Positions 17,483 through 27,081 of a DNA stretch of 64,000 nt are shown here, piece after piece. The notes beneath the pieces were generated by a model. It saw only the letters and a program-made list of their open reading frames with translations, had not been told where the DNA came from and made no database searches. The stretch covers positions 500,292-564,291 of the forward strand of contig NZ_LR701479.1 in the NCBI RefSeq assembly GCF_902498745.1, in the 5' to 3' direction. The position numbers and the translations under genes were made by a program. The DNA is from Erythrobacter sp. EC-HK427. GTDB taxonomy: Bacteria; Pseudomonadota; Alphaproteobacteria; Sphingomonadales; Sphingomonadaceae. Every line of letters starts with the position of its first letter. Position 1 is the first letter of the stretch.

Positions 17483-19395
17483 TGTCGCAGGACAGTGTCT
17501 ACCAGACCGATGCCCTCATCGCCGAGGATATCGACGCCTATCTCGAAACCCACCAGCACAAGACTATGCTGCGCTTCATCACCTGCGGCAGTGTGGATGA
17601 TGGCAAATCGACGCTGATCGGGCGGTTGCTGTATGACAGCAAGATGATCTTCGAAGACCAGCTCGAAGCCTTGAGCAATGACAGCAAGAAGGTCGGCACG
17701 CAGGGGCAGGAGATCGACTTCGCGCTGCTGGTGGATGGGCTGGCGGCGGAGCGCGAGCAGGGCATCACCATCGATGTCGCCTACCGCTTCTTCAACACCG
17801 AAAAGCGCAAATTCATCGTCGCCGATTGCCCGGGGCACGAACAATATACCCGCAACATGGTGACCGGCGCATCAACCGCCGACCTCGCCGTGATCCTGAT
17901 CGATGCGCGCAAGGGCGTGCTCGTCCAGACGCGGCGGCACTCCTATTTGTGCCACCTGATTGGCATCACGAACATCGTGCTGGCGGTGAACAAGATGGAT
18001 CTGGTCGATTACTCGCAAGAGGTTTTCGATTCTATCGTCGCCGATTATCGCGCCTTTGCTGAGAGCATCGGTATTGCCAATTTCACCGCCATGCCGATTT
18101 CCGGGTTCAAGGGCGACAACATCACCGCCGCGCCTTCGGCCAATACGCCGTGGTATTCGGGGCCGAGCCTCGTCGAGCATCTCGAAAGCGTCGAAGTGCT
18201 GTCCGAGGTCGCTTCGCAAAAGCCGTTCCGGATGCCGGTGCAATGGGTCAACCGCCCCAATCTCGACTTCCGTGGCTTCTCCGGCCTGATCGCGACCGGC
18301 AGCGTGAAGCCCGGCGACACGGTGCGCGCGCTGCCTTCGGGCAAGACCTCCACGGTCAAGAGCATCGTCACCTATGATGGCGAGCTGGACGAAGCGATTG
18401 CGGGCCAGTCGGTCACCCTCACGCTCACCGACGAAATCGACATTTCGCGCGGCGATGTGCTGTGCGTGGCGGACAATCCGCCCGAAGTGGCCGACCAGTT
18501 CGAGGCAACGCTCGTCTGGCTCAATGACGAAGACCTGCACGTGGGCCGCGGCTACTGGCTGAAGATCGGCACGCAGACCGTTTCCGCCACCGTGCAGCAA
18601 CCCAAATACCGCGTAGACGTCAATACGATGGACAAGCTCGCGGCCAAAACGCTCAGCCTCAACGATATCGGCGTGGCGGAGGTCTATGCCGACAAGCCGA
18701 TCGTGTTCGAACCCTATGCCGACAGCCGCACGCTGGGCGGGTTCATCCTGATCGACAAGATCACCAATGCGACCGTCGGCGCAGGGTTGCTCAACTTCTC
18801 GCTACGCCGCAGCCAGAACGTGCATTGGCAGGCAACCGACATTACCCGCGAACATCACGCCAGCATGAAGAACCAGACGCCGCGCGTGCTGTGGTTCACC
18901 GGGCTTTCGGGCAGCGGCAAGTCGACCATCGCCAACGAGGTGGAAAAGAAGCTGGCGCTGATGAACCGCCACACCTTCCTGCTCGACGGGGACAATGTGC
19001 GCCACGGGCTGAACAAGGATCTCGGCTTTACCGAGGCCGACCGGATTGAGAATATCCGCCGCATCGGCGAAGTCGCCAAGCTGATGACCGATGCCGGACT
19101 GATTGTGCTCACCGCTTTCATCTCGCCATTCCGCAGCGAACGGCAGATGGTGCGCGAAATGCTGGCCGATCACGAGTTCATCGAGATTTTCGTCGACACG
19201 CCGCTGGAAGTCGCCGAGGCGCGCGATGTGAAGGGCCTCTACAAGAAGGCGCGGGCGGGCCAGCTCAAGAACTTCACCGGGATCGACAGCCCCTATGAAG
19301 CGCCCGAGCAGCCCGAAATCACCGTCAACACGGTTGAAATGACGCCGGAGGAAGCCGCCGCTTTCATTGTCGACCGCATTTTGCCGCTCAAGTGA
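17482..19395 (+). CDS. cysNC: Bifunctional sulfate adenylyltransferase subunit 1 / APS kinase
   Basis: 637 residues. Residues 1-440 are the CysN GTPase: P-loop [12 protein letters not shown], DxxG in [16 protein letters not shown], and EF-Tu-like beta-barrel domains. Residues 450-637 are APS kinase (CysC): [30 protein letters not shown] and FISPFRSER. The fusion turns sulfate into APS and then PAPS, as in many alphaproteobacteria. It overlaps cysD by one base and is followed by cysQ after 10 bases. Confidence 0.96.
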   Translation: MSQDSVYQTDALIAEDIDAYLETHQHKTMLRFITCGSVDDGKSTLIGRLLYDSKMIFEDQLEALSNDSKKVGTQGQEIDFALLVDGLAAEREQGITIDVAYRFFNTEKRKFIVADCPGHEQYTRNMVTGASTADLAVILIDARKGVLVQTRRHSYLCHLIGITNIVLAVNKMDLVDYSQEVFDSIVADYRAFAESIGIANFTAMPISGFKGDNITAAPSANTPWYSGPSLVEHLESVEVLSEVASQKPFRMPVQWVNRPNLDFRGFSGLIATGSVKPGDTVRALPSGKTSTVKSIVTYDGELDEAIAGQSVTLTLTDEIDISRGDVLCVADNPPEVADQFEATLVWLNDEDLHVGRGYWLKIGTQTVSATVQQPKYRVDVNTMDKLAAKTLSLNDIGVAEVYADKPIVFEPYADSRTLGGFILIDKITNATVGAGLLNFSLRRSQNVHWQATDITREHHASMKNQTPRVLWFTGLSGSGKSTIANEVEKKLALMNRHTFLLDGDNVRHGLNKDLGFTEADRIENIRRIGEVAKLMTDAGLIVLTAFISPFRSERQMVREMLADHEFIEIFVDTPLEVAEARDVKGLYKKARAGQLKNFTGIDSPYEAPEQPEITVNTVEMTPEEAAAFIVDRILPLK

Positions 19396-19405
19396 GGAAC
19401 CCCGT

Positions 19406-20146
19406 ATGACCGCAATGACCGACGCCCAGCTTGCTGCCCATCTTGCCGAATGCGCAGGCCGCATCCTGCTGGAAGTCCGCGCTTCGGGAATGTTCGAAGG
19501 CAAATCGCTCGGCAAGGCGGGCGACCAGACGGCGAACCAGTTCCTCGTCCACGCGCTGCGCGAGCAACGCCCCGATGACGGGCTGCTGTCCGAGGAAAGC
19601 AAGGACACCGAAGAACGCCTTTCCAAAGAGCGCGTGTGGATCGTCGATCCGGTGGACGGCACCCGCGAATATGGCGAGGCGCGGGCGGATTGGGCGGTGC
19701 ATGTCGGGCTGGCGATCCATGGCGAGCCGGTGATCGGCGCGGTGGCCCTGCCCGGCCTTGGCGAAGTGCTGCGCACCGATCAACCCGCCGCACTGCCTGC
19801 TGCGCCGGAGCGACTGCGCATGGTCGTCTCCCGCACCCGCCCGGCGGCCGAAGCGGTCGCGGTGTCCGAAGCCTTGGGCGCGGAGCTGGTGCCGATGGGC
19901 AGCGCGGGCGCGAAGGCCATGTCGATCATTCGCGGGGAGGCGGACATTTATCTGCATTCGGGCGGCCAGTTCGAATGGGACAGCTGCGCACCTGCCGCTG
20001 TCGCCGCCGCGCACGGCCTGCATATCAGCCGCATCGACGGCTCCCCGCTCGTCTACAACCAGCGCGACACCTATCTGCCCGATCTGCTGATCTGCCGGAA
20101 GGAACACGCAGAAGCGGTGTTCGCCGCGCTCGCGCAGGCGGAGTAG
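19406..20146 (+). CDS. cysQ: 3'(2'),5'-bisphosphate nucleotidase
   Basis: 246 residues of the inositol-monophosphatase fold. The metal-binding motif WIVDPVDGTREYG and the C-terminal FEWDSCAPAAVA are intact. CysQ turns PAP into AMP, removing the inhibitory by-product of PAPS use, which fits its place directly after cysNC. It is the third gene of the cysD-cysNC-cysQ transcript. Confidence 0.92.
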   Translation: MTAMTDAQLAAHLAECAGRILLEVRASGMFEGKSLGKAGDQTANQFLVHALREQRPDDGLLSEESKDTEERLSKERVWIVDPVDGTREYGEARADWAVHVGLAIHGEPVIGAVALPGLGEVLRTDQPAALPAAPERLRMVVSRTRPAAEAVAVSEALGAELVPMGSAGAKAMSIIRGEADIYLHSGGQFEWDSCAPAAVAAAHGLHISRIDGSPLVYNQRDTYLPDLLICRKEHAEAVFAALAQAE

Positions 20147-20223
20147 CCGCGCTTTAGGACTTGTTAACTGCGTTCCTTCATGACTGCCCCGCAGACTAGT
20201 CAATGTCGCCAGGGGCATCCGGA

Positions 20224-22575
20224 ATGGACGAAATCCTCGAAGAATTTGTCGCGGAAATCCGCGAAATGCTCGAGTCCATCGGCAGCACCATCGTTGCGTG
20301 GGAAGCGCACCCGCAAGATCGCGACAAGCTCGACGCGATTTTCCGCTTCTTCCACACGGTGAAGGGCAATTGCGGCTTTTTCGACTTTCCCCGGCTGGAA
20401 GCCCTCTCGCACGCAGCAGAGGGCGCGTTGGCCGATGTACGCAGCGGCGAACGCGAGCCTGATGCCAAGCTCGTCAGCGCCGTGCTGGCGACGGTGGACC
20501 GGATTGCGGCGATGGTCGATGGCATCGACAACGGCAAGGAAACCGATACCGGCGATGATTCCGGCCTGATTGCCGCGCTGGCGCCCGATGGCGCGGACAC
20601 CGGCGGCATTACTGAACTTTCCGAAGACGCGATCCTGCAAGTCGCGCGCACCACCAATTTGCGCAGTGTGCGCCTGCCGGTCGATCTGCTCGACCGGGTG
20701 ATGAGCGGCGTCTCGGACATCGTGCTCGCCCGCAACGAACTGGCGCGCCGCCTGCGCGAGCTGCCCGAAGACACCCCGCTGATCGGCCATTTTGACCGGC
20801 TCTCGGCGCTGATTTCCGAAGTCCGCGAACGCATGACGCAAACGCGGATGCAGCCCATCGACACGCTCTTCACCTCGTTCCCACGACTGGTGCGCGATCT
20901 TGCTCAGCAATTGGGCAAGGAAGTCCTGCTCGATTGCGATAGCGGCGATGTCGAGCTGGACCGCGAGATGATCGAGCTGGTGCGCGATCCCCTGATCCAT
21001 ATCATCCGCAACGCCATCGACCACGGGATCGAAAGCCCCGCCGAACGCGCCGCGCAAGGCAAGCACGGCACCGGCCTGCTGCAAATCGCCGCGCGCCAGT
21101 CGGGCAACCAGATCCTCGTACAGATCAATGATGACGGGCGCGGCATCGATACCGACCGGATCGTGGCGAAGTGCATCGCGGCAGGCATTCTGACCGAAGC
21201 GCAGGCCGCGGGGCTTTCACCAGCCGAGCGCCATATGCTCATTTGCGAGGCCGGGCTTTCCACCGCCGACACGGTCACGGAGATTTCCGGTCGCGGAGTC
21301 GGGATGGATGTGGTGCGCGCCAATATCGAACAGCTGGGCGGTTCGATCACGATTGATTCCCTGCGCGGCGAAGGCACTCGCATCGCGCTGCGTCTGCCGC
21401 TCACCCTCTCCATCACGCCCTCGCTGATTGTCGAGGCCGGTGGGCAGAAATTCGCCATCCCGCGTTCCTATGTGAAGGAAGTGGTCGATCTGCGCAGCGA
21501 TGCGGTGCGGCTCAGCGAAGTCGGCGATACGGTGCAGGTGCGGATCAGGGACAAGCAATTCGCCTGTCTGCGCCTCGCCGATCTGCTCGGGCTGGAGGCT
21601 GACGAAACGCGCGACATCAGCCCGCTGGCAGTGATCCGCCTGCCCGGCGGCGATATCTTCACCTTGCGCGTCGACAAGCTGCTCGATCACGAGGAGTTGG
21701 TCATCAAACCGCTCGCCCCCTCGCTGATGGCGACCGGGCTGTATGCAGGTACCACGCTGACCGATGATGGCGATCTGATCCTGCTGCTGGACGTGATGGG
21801 CATCGCCAAGGCAGGCGGGCTGGCGCTCGATATGGGCAGCCGCGTCGTCCGCGCGGCCGAAGACGAGGCACCGCAAGCGAGCAGCGCGGAAGAGGTACAG
21901 ATCGTCATTTTCACCGGCCTCGACGGCAAGCAGCGGGCGCTGCGCATGGCGGTGGTCGAACGGATCGAAAATGGCGACCGCGAAAAGATCAGCCGCTCCG
22001 CAGGCGGCGACCATATCGTGCTCGACAATGCCATTTTCCCGCTCGCCGGGATCGCCAGCGGGCTCGACACGCTGGCGGGCAAGCTGCGCATGCTGCGCCT
22101 GAATGACGGCGGATCGTCGCTGGCCTATGCCTGTGTCGGCCACACCGATATCATCCCCGTGCCGATGCACGGCACATCCACCCATGCCGCAGCCGGGGTG
22201 GAGCGAATTCTGCTGATCGACGGCAAGCCGGTCGAACTGCTGGACGCGCACGCGATTTTCGCGCGCTACGGCAGCACGCCGGAACGGCTTGCCAAGCCGC
22301 TCTGCCGTCTACCGGTTGGCGATCCCTGGATGCAGCAATTCCTGCGCCCGCTGATCGAATCCGCCGGGTATCAGGTGATCGACGACACGCATGAGGCCAA
22401 GGCCGACATCGCCATCTGCGAACTTGGCGCAGAAGCACCAGCCGCCGCCGCACGCGCCATCATCCGCGTGGGAGCCAGCGCGGAGGAATGCGCCGCCGAT
22501 CCGCACGCCATCTACCGCTATGACCGCGAGGCACTGCTCGCAGCACTGGGTGCAGCGCGGCGGGCGCAGGCTTAA
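20224..22575 (+). CDS. cheA: Chemotaxis histidine kinase CheA with extra C-terminal receiver-like domain
   Basis: 783 residues. Domains in order: HPt with phosphorylated His44 (RFFHTVKGN), no recognisable P2, dimerisation region, HATPase with N-box HIIRNAIDHGIE, DDGRGID and GRGVGMDVVR, then a CheW-like domain (FAIPRSYVKEVV), a second weaker CheW-like region, and a last 90 residues resembling a receiver domain without its phosphoacceptor Asp. It phosphorylates CheY and CheB. The ATG at 20224 has AGGGG 9 bases upstream; an ATG at 20203 is the alternative. First gene of a five-gene che operon. Confidence 0.93.
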   Translation: MDEILEEFVAEIREMLESIGSTIVAWEAHPQDRDKLDAIFRFFHTVKGNCGFFDFPRLEALSHAAEGALADVRSGEREPDAKLVSAVLATVDRIAAMVDGIDNGKETDTGDDSGLIAALAPDGADTGGITELSEDAILQVARTTNLRSVRLPVDLLDRVMSGVSDIVLARNELARRLRELPEDTPLIGHFDRLSALISEVRERMTQTRMQPIDTLFTSFPRLVRDLAQQLGKEVLLDCDSGDVELDREMIELVRDPLIHIIRNAIDHGIESPAERAAQGKHGTGLLQIAARQSGNQILVQINDDGRGIDTDRIVAKCIAAGILTEAQAAGLSPAERHMLICEAGLSTADTVTEISGRGVGMDVVRANIEQLGGSITIDSLRGEGTRIALRLPLTLSITPSLIVEAGGQKFAIPRSYVKEVVDLRSDAVRLSEVGDTVQVRIRDKQFACLRLADLLGLEADETRDISPLAVIRLPGGDIFTLRVDKLLDHEELVIKPLAPSLMATGLYAGTTLTDDGDLILLLDVMGIAKAGGLALDMGSRVVRAAEDEAPQASSAEEVQIVIFTGLDGKQRALRMAVVERIENGDREKISRSAGGDHIVLDNAIFPLAGIASGLDTLAGKLRMLRLNDGGSSLAYACVGHTDIIPVPMHGTSTHAAAGVERILLIDGKPVELLDAHAIFARYGSTPERLAKPLCRLPVGDPWMQQFLRPLIESAGYQVIDDTHEAKADIAICELGAEAPAAAARAIIRVGASAEECAADPHAIYRYDREALLAALGAARRAQA

Positions 22576-22594
22576 TCGCGAAGGGAAGCGCGCC

Positions 22595-23041
22595 ATGGGT
22601 GAACTCTATCTGGCCATCGAGATCGGCGGCAAACGCGCCGCCATTCCCGCCAGCGCAGTGCAATCGCTAATCGTGCTGGACGGGCTGACACCTGTCCCCC
22701 GCGCGCCGGCGCATATCGTCGGCCTGACTGCCGTGCGCAGCCGGGTGCTGACAGTAATCGATCCGGCGCTATTGCTGGGAATGGCTCCGCTCGATGACGT
22801 CGCACCGGGCGGCGAGCGCCATGCCGTCATCATGGAATGCGGCGGGCACGGCTATGCGATGATGGTCGATGCGATTCTGGATGTCACCCAGGCGTTGGGG
22901 GAGAAAGACGGGGTGCCAGATGATCTGGGCCAGGGCTGGGCACGCGCGGCCAGCGGCACTATCGAAACCGCCATCGGCCCGCTGCTGGTGATCGACACCG
23001 CAGAACTGCTCGCCTCCGAGACTGTGGCGAAGGCGGCCTAA
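22595..23041 (+). CDS. cheW: Chemotaxis coupling protein CheW
   Basis: 148 residues covering one CheW domain: YLAIEIGGKRAAIPASAV, PAHIVGLTAVRSRVLTVIDP and VDAILDV. It links receptors to CheA. The ribosome site AAGGGAAG precedes the ATG. No chemoreceptor gene lies in the window, so the signal input must be encoded elsewhere. Confidence 0.88.
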   Translation: MGELYLAIEIGGKRAAIPASAVQSLIVLDGLTPVPRAPAHIVGLTAVRSRVLTVIDPALLLGMAPLDDVAPGGERHAVIMECGGHGYAMMVDAILDVTQALGEKDGVPDDLGQGWARAASGTIETAIGPLLVIDTAELLASETVAKAA

Positions 23042-23121
23042 AGGAAATTTTACACAATTTGACATATTGCAGATCACAATCGGGCGGTGTGGGAGCCGAC
23101 AACTGATTGGATCGCAATATC

Positions 23122-23487
23122 ATGAAGACCTGTTTGATCGTTGATGACTCCCGCGTAATCCGCAAGGTTTCACGCCACCTGCTCGAAGCCATGGGCTTCG
23201 CGGTCAGCGAAGCGGCTGATGGGAAGGAAGCGCTGGAAGCATGCGATGCCGCCATGCCCGATGTCATCCTGCTCGATTGGAACATGCCGGTGATGAGCGG
23301 CATCGATTTCCTCGGCCAACTGCGCGCCCGCCCCGATGGCGATGCAACCAAAGTGGTGTTCTGCACCACGGAAAACGATGTCGCGCATATCAAGGCTGCA
23401 ATCGAAGCGGGGGCCAACGAATATGTGATGAAGCCGTTCGATCAGGAAACCTTGCAGATCAAACTGCAATTGGTCGGCGTCGCCTGA
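23122..23487 (+). CDS. cheY: Single-domain response regulator CheY
   Basis: 121 residues. The acidic pair is in CLIVDDSRVIRK, the phosphoacceptor Asp in VILLDWNMPVMSG, the Thr in FCTTEND and the Lys in YVMKPFD, all canonical. It carries the CheA signal to the flagellar motor or another output. The ATG at 23122 puts the usual M-K-start before the first strand; a TTG 15 bases upstream is in frame. Eighty bases of AT-rich DNA separate it from cheW. Confidence 0.93.
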   Translation: MKTCLIVDDSRVIRKVSRHLLEAMGFAVSEAADGKEALEACDAAMPDVILLDWNMPVMSGIDFLGQLRARPDGDATKVVFCTTENDVAHIKAAIEAGANEYVMKPFDQETLQIKLQLVGVA

Positions 23488-23500
23488 GGCGCTGGCCACG

Positions 23501-24598
23501 GTGAGCGGTAGCACCACCCTTTTCCATCCGAGCGGTCAAGACGACCGCGCGTCTGCCCTTGCGCAGGTGATGATCGTGGACGATTCGATCACCGCGCGCA
23601 CCATGCTCGCCCGGATCGTCGAAGGCGATGCGCGCCTACAGGTCGCAAGCCTCGCCAGTAGCGCCGACGAGGCGCTCGCGCAGGTGGAGGCGATGCGGGT
23701 CGATGTGATCCTGCTCGATCTCGAAATGCCCGGAATAGGCGGGCTGGAAGCGCTCCCCCGGCTGATTGCCCGATCGGGCGGGGCCAACGTGCTGGTCGTC
23801 TCCAGCCTTGCGGTGGAAGGGGCCGAGCCGACCCTGCGGGCGCTGGCGCTGGGCGCGGCGGATACCGTTGCCAAGCCGACCTCTGGCGTCTTCGACCGCG
23901 ACTATCGCACCCGTCTGGCGGACCGCATTTCCGCGCTCGCCGCCAAGCGCAGCCGCAAGGAGGCGGGCCCTGCCCCCACGCTTGCGCCTCCCGTCGCACC
24001 GGCGCGCGCGATCACTACCCAAGTGCTTGCCATTGGTGCGAGCACCGGCGGCATCCATGCGCTTGACCAGCTGCTCGGCAATCTCCCGCCCCGGATCGGC
24101 GTCCCCATCCTCATCACCCAACACTTGCCCGCCCATTTTATCGAGGTGTTCGCCCGCCAGATCGAACGCGCTTCGGGCCGCGCGGCGCGGATTGGTGCCG
24201 AGGGCTTGCTGCTCCGCCCGGACGAAATCGTGATTGCCCCGGGCGATGCGCATATGCGCGTCACGCGCGGAGCGGCGGGCGTGCGCATAACGCTCGATCA
24301 TTCACCATCGGAAAGCGGCTGCTGCCCCTCGGTCGATCCGATGTTCGCCTCGCTGGCGCAGGTTTATGGCAAGAGCGCGCTTGGCATCGTGCTGTCGGGA
24401 ATGGGCAATGACGGCGCGCGCGCCGCGCCGCAGATCACCGGCGCAGGCGGGCAAATTTGGGTGCAGGATGCGCAAACCTCCGCCGTGTGGGGAATGCCGC
24501 GCGCGATTGCGAATGCGGGCCTAGCCTCCGCTATCCTGCCTCCGGCGCAGCTCGCCGCGCGGCTTGCCGCTTGTCTGGAGAGCGTGCCGTGCAGGTGA
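23501..24598 (+). CDS. cheB: Protein-glutamate methylesterase CheB
   Basis: 365 residues starting with GTG 13 bases after cheY. N-terminal receiver (VMIVDDSITART, phosphoacceptor in VILLDLEMPGIGG), an Ala/Pro linker, and a C-terminal methylesterase domain with the catalytic Ser in IGASTGGIHALDQLL, His in QHLPAHF and Asp in GMGNDGA. It demethylates chemoreceptors when phosphorylated by CheA. Its last 10 bases overlap the GTG start of cheR. Confidence 0.94.
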   Translation: MSGSTTLFHPSGQDDRASALAQVMIVDDSITARTMLARIVEGDARLQVASLASSADEALAQVEAMRVDVILLDLEMPGIGGLEALPRLIARSGGANVLVVSSLAVEGAEPTLRALALGAADTVAKPTSGVFDRDYRTRLADRISALAAKRSRKEAGPAPTLAPPVAPARAITTQVLAIGASTGGIHALDQLLGNLPPRIGVPILITQHLPAHFIEVFARQIERASGRAARIGAEGLLLRPDEIVIAPGDAHMRVTRGAAGVRITLDHSPSESGCCPSVDPMFASLAQVYGKSALGIVLSGMGNDGARAAPQITGAGGQIWVQDAQTSAVWGMPRAIANAGLASAILPPAQLAARLAACLESVPCR

Positions 24599-25449
24599 CC
24601 CCCGCGGCGGTGCGGATACTCGCGGAACTGCTGGAAGAGTTTACCGGGCAGGAACTGACGCAAACCCGCCAGTGGCGCGTGGGCACGGCGCTTTCCAGCG
24701 TCATGCGCGAACATGATTGCGCCGATCTCAACGCGCTCGCGGCGCGGATTGCGGGCAATTACCGGTCACCGCTGGCACGGCAGGTGGTGGAAGCCTTGCT
24801 CAACAACGAAACCTACTTCTTCCGCGATCTGGCGGTGTTCCAGGATTTACAAGATACCGTGCTCCCCGCGCTGGCGCAGGCCCGCGCGGAAAAGCGCCGT
24901 CTGTCGATCTGGTGCGCAGGCTGCTCGACCGGGCAGGAGGCGCTTTCGCTCGCCATGATGCTGGCGGAAAACACCGCGATCTGGAACGACTGGCAGGTCG
25001 AAATCCTCGCCACCGATGTGTCCGAAAGTGCCATCCGCTCCGCGCGCAAGGGGTGCTACAACCAGTTCCAGATCCAGCGCGGGCTGGATATCGCGCGCAT
25101 GCTGCGCTGGTTTACCGAGACCGAAGATGGCTGGGTGGCCTCCGAAAAGCTGCGCAACCGCATCACCTATGTCACGCACAACATCCTCGAAACTCCGCCC
25201 ACAACGCGGCGGTTCGATCTGGTCTTGTGCCGTAACGTGCTGCTGTATTTCGACACCGCGACGCGCAAGAAGGCCTATGCGCGGCTGGATTCGGCCTTGG
25301 CGGAGGACGGTTATCTGCTGCTGGGCGGGGGCGAGGCAGTGCGCGGGCATACCGGCCTGTTTATGCCGGAAAAAGGCAGGCCCAGTTTCCAGCGGCCTGC
25401 CGCAGCAAGTGCGCGTTCGGGTGCGGACGCTATGGCCGCCGTGCGATAG
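24589..25449 (+). CDS. cheR: Chemoreceptor methyltransferase CheR
   Basis: 286 residues. N-terminal helical domain, then the SAM-binding fold (NNETYFFRD, WCAGCSTGQEALSLAM, ILATDVSESAI, LVLCRNVLLYFD) typical of CheR. It methylates receptor glutamates for adaptation, opposing CheB. The GTG at 24589 gives VQVTPAAV and overlaps cheB by 10 bases, so the two are translationally coupled. Confidence 0.93.
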   Translation: MQVTPAAVRILAELLEEFTGQELTQTRQWRVGTALSSVMREHDCADLNALAARIAGNYRSPLARQVVEALLNNETYFFRDLAVFQDLQDTVLPALAQARAEKRRLSIWCAGCSTGQEALSLAMMLAENTAIWNDWQVEILATDVSESAIRSARKGCYNQFQIQRGLDIARMLRWFTETEDGWVASEKLRNRITYVTHNILETPPTTRRFDLVLCRNVLLYFDTATRKKAYARLDSALAEDGYLLLGGGEAVRGHTGLFMPEKGRPSFQRPAAASARSGADAMAAVR

Positions 25450-25576
25450 TAAAGGCATTTTACACCTTATCTTAAGTGCACGGGGTTACGGCTTCTCCAC
25501 CATCAACGGTCGCAGGCTGGACCCTTTGCTACACAGACTGACAGAGGCGCGGATTTCTCCCAGAGTCACGGTATTC

Positions 25577-27043
25577 ATGCCGCTGATTGTGCTGACGCTT
25601 GTCTTCCTGTTGCTGGCCGCTTTGTTCTGGCAGCAGGCCTCCCCGGCGGAACCTGTGACACTCGGCTATTTGGTGGTTGGTATCGCGGTATACGCGGTTG
25701 CGGTGGCGATCCTGACGCGGCTTGGCCTCAACAATGTCCACCAGCTGGAAAAGCTCGGCCATACGGACAGCCTGAGCGGTCTGCCCAATCGCCGCGCGCT
25801 GCATCTCGATTTCTCCGCGCTGGACGCAGAGGACAAGGAGGCCGCGCTAGCCATGGTTGACCTCGACGGCTTCAAGGTCGTCAACGACCATTACGGCCAT
25901 GTCGTGGGCGACAATCTGATCCGCGAATGCGCTACGCTGTTTTCCGAGATTTGCGGCGAAGATATCCGGATCTACCGTTTAGGGGGGGACGAGTTCGCTT
26001 TCTTCGCCAAAGGCGCAATGGTGAGCAATCTGCTGGAAGGCGCGTGCCGCCGCTTGCTGATCCGGCTGACCAAGCCGATCTATATCGGCGAGCGCGCGAT
26101 CACGGTGGGCGCGTCGATCGGCATGGCGCGCACCGATGTCGCGAACCCGGTCAATTCGTCCGAGATGCTGCGGCGCACCGATCTCGCCATGTATGCCTCA
26201 AAACGCGCGGGCAAGATGCGCGTTACCTGGTACAGCGCGGAATTCGACACCCACCGCGAAGCCTTGCAAAAGCTGGACGACGAATTGCGCCTCGCCCTCG
26301 CCCGGCAGGAATTCCGCCTGGTTTACCAGCCGCTGGTCGATGCGCAGACGCGGGAAGTTGTTGCGGTTGAAGCCCTGATCCGCTGGGATCGCCCCGATGG
26401 CGAGCAGATCGGGCCGAATATCTTCATCCCCATCGCCGAGGAATCGGGCCTTATCAACGGCATCGGGATGTGGGTGCTGCGCCGCGCCTTTGCCGATGCA
26501 ATTGGCTGGGAAGACATCAAGCTGTCGATCAACGTCTCCGCCGCACAATTGCGCAATCCCGAATTTCCGGTGGAGCTGGGCTATTTACTCGAAGAGACCG
26601 GCTTCCCGGCCGACCGGCTGGAAATGGAAGTAACCGAGACGCATCTGGTGCTCGATTCGGTGGTGGCAGGCCGTTCGATGGAAGTGATCCGCGATTTCGG
26701 CGTGCGCATTGTGCTCGACGATTTCGGCACCGGCTATGCCAGCATCGGCTTCCTGCGCCAGTTCCGTTTCGAGAAGCTCAAGCTCGACCGTTCGATGATT
26801 GTCGATGCGGCGAATGACAGCAGTTCGCGCGCGATGATGCTCGCCTCGGTGGCGATTGCCCGCTCACTCAATATGGGCGTGACCGCAGAAGGCGTCGAAA
26901 CCGAGGATCAGGCAGTCATGGTGCGCGTTGCGGGGATCGACCAGATCCAGGGCTGGCTGTATTTCAAGGCCATGCCCGCAAGCGAGATCGACACCTTGCT
27001 TTCTTCCAAGGCCGAAACAGGCACCGTGAGCAAATCCGCCTGA
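25577..27043 (+). CDS. Membrane-bound diguanylate cyclase/phosphodiesterase (GGDEF-EAL)
   Basis: 488 residues from this ATG. Two membrane helices (about 1-18 and 27-47), then GGDEF with an intact active site (RLGGDEFAFF) and EAL with EALIRW, the Asp pair in DDFGTGYAS and KLDRSM. Both domains look catalytically competent, so it may make or degrade c-di-GMP. It follows cheR by 127 bases and may link chemotaxis input to c-di-GMP output. An in-frame TTG at 25526 would add a basic N-terminal helix and is a serious alternative. Confidence 0.88.
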   Translation: MPLIVLTLVFLLLAALFWQQASPAEPVTLGYLVVGIAVYAVAVAILTRLGLNNVHQLEKLGHTDSLSGLPNRRALHLDFSALDAEDKEAALAMVDLDGFKVVNDHYGHVVGDNLIRECATLFSEICGEDIRIYRLGGDEFAFFAKGAMVSNLLEGACRRLLIRLTKPIYIGERAITVGASIGMARTDVANPVNSSEMLRRTDLAMYASKRAGKMRVTWYSAEFDTHREALQKLDDELRLALARQEFRLVYQPLVDAQTREVVAVEALIRWDRPDGEQIGPNIFIPIAEESGLINGIGMWVLRRAFADAIGWEDIKLSINVSAAQLRNPEFPVELGYLLEETGFPADRLEMEVTETHLVLDSVVAGRSMEVIRDFGVRIVLDDFGTGYASIGFLRQFRFEKLKLDRSMIVDAANDSSSRAMMLASVAIARSLNMGVTAEGVETEDQAVMVRVAGIDQIQGWLYFKAMPASEIDTLLSSKAETGTVSKSA

Positions 27044-27052
27044 CCGCTGGCT

Positions 27053-27068
27053 CCGCCTAGTAAGGCGG
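27053..27068. terminator. Hairpin between convergent GGDEF-EAL and yeiH-type genes
   Basis: CCGCCT (27053-27058), loop AGTA, AGGCGG (27063-27068): a perfect six-base stem in the 38-base gap between two convergent genes. There is no T tract on either strand, so if it ends transcription it does so weakly. Confidence 0.4.
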
Positions 27069-27081
27069 ACGCAAAGGCTAG

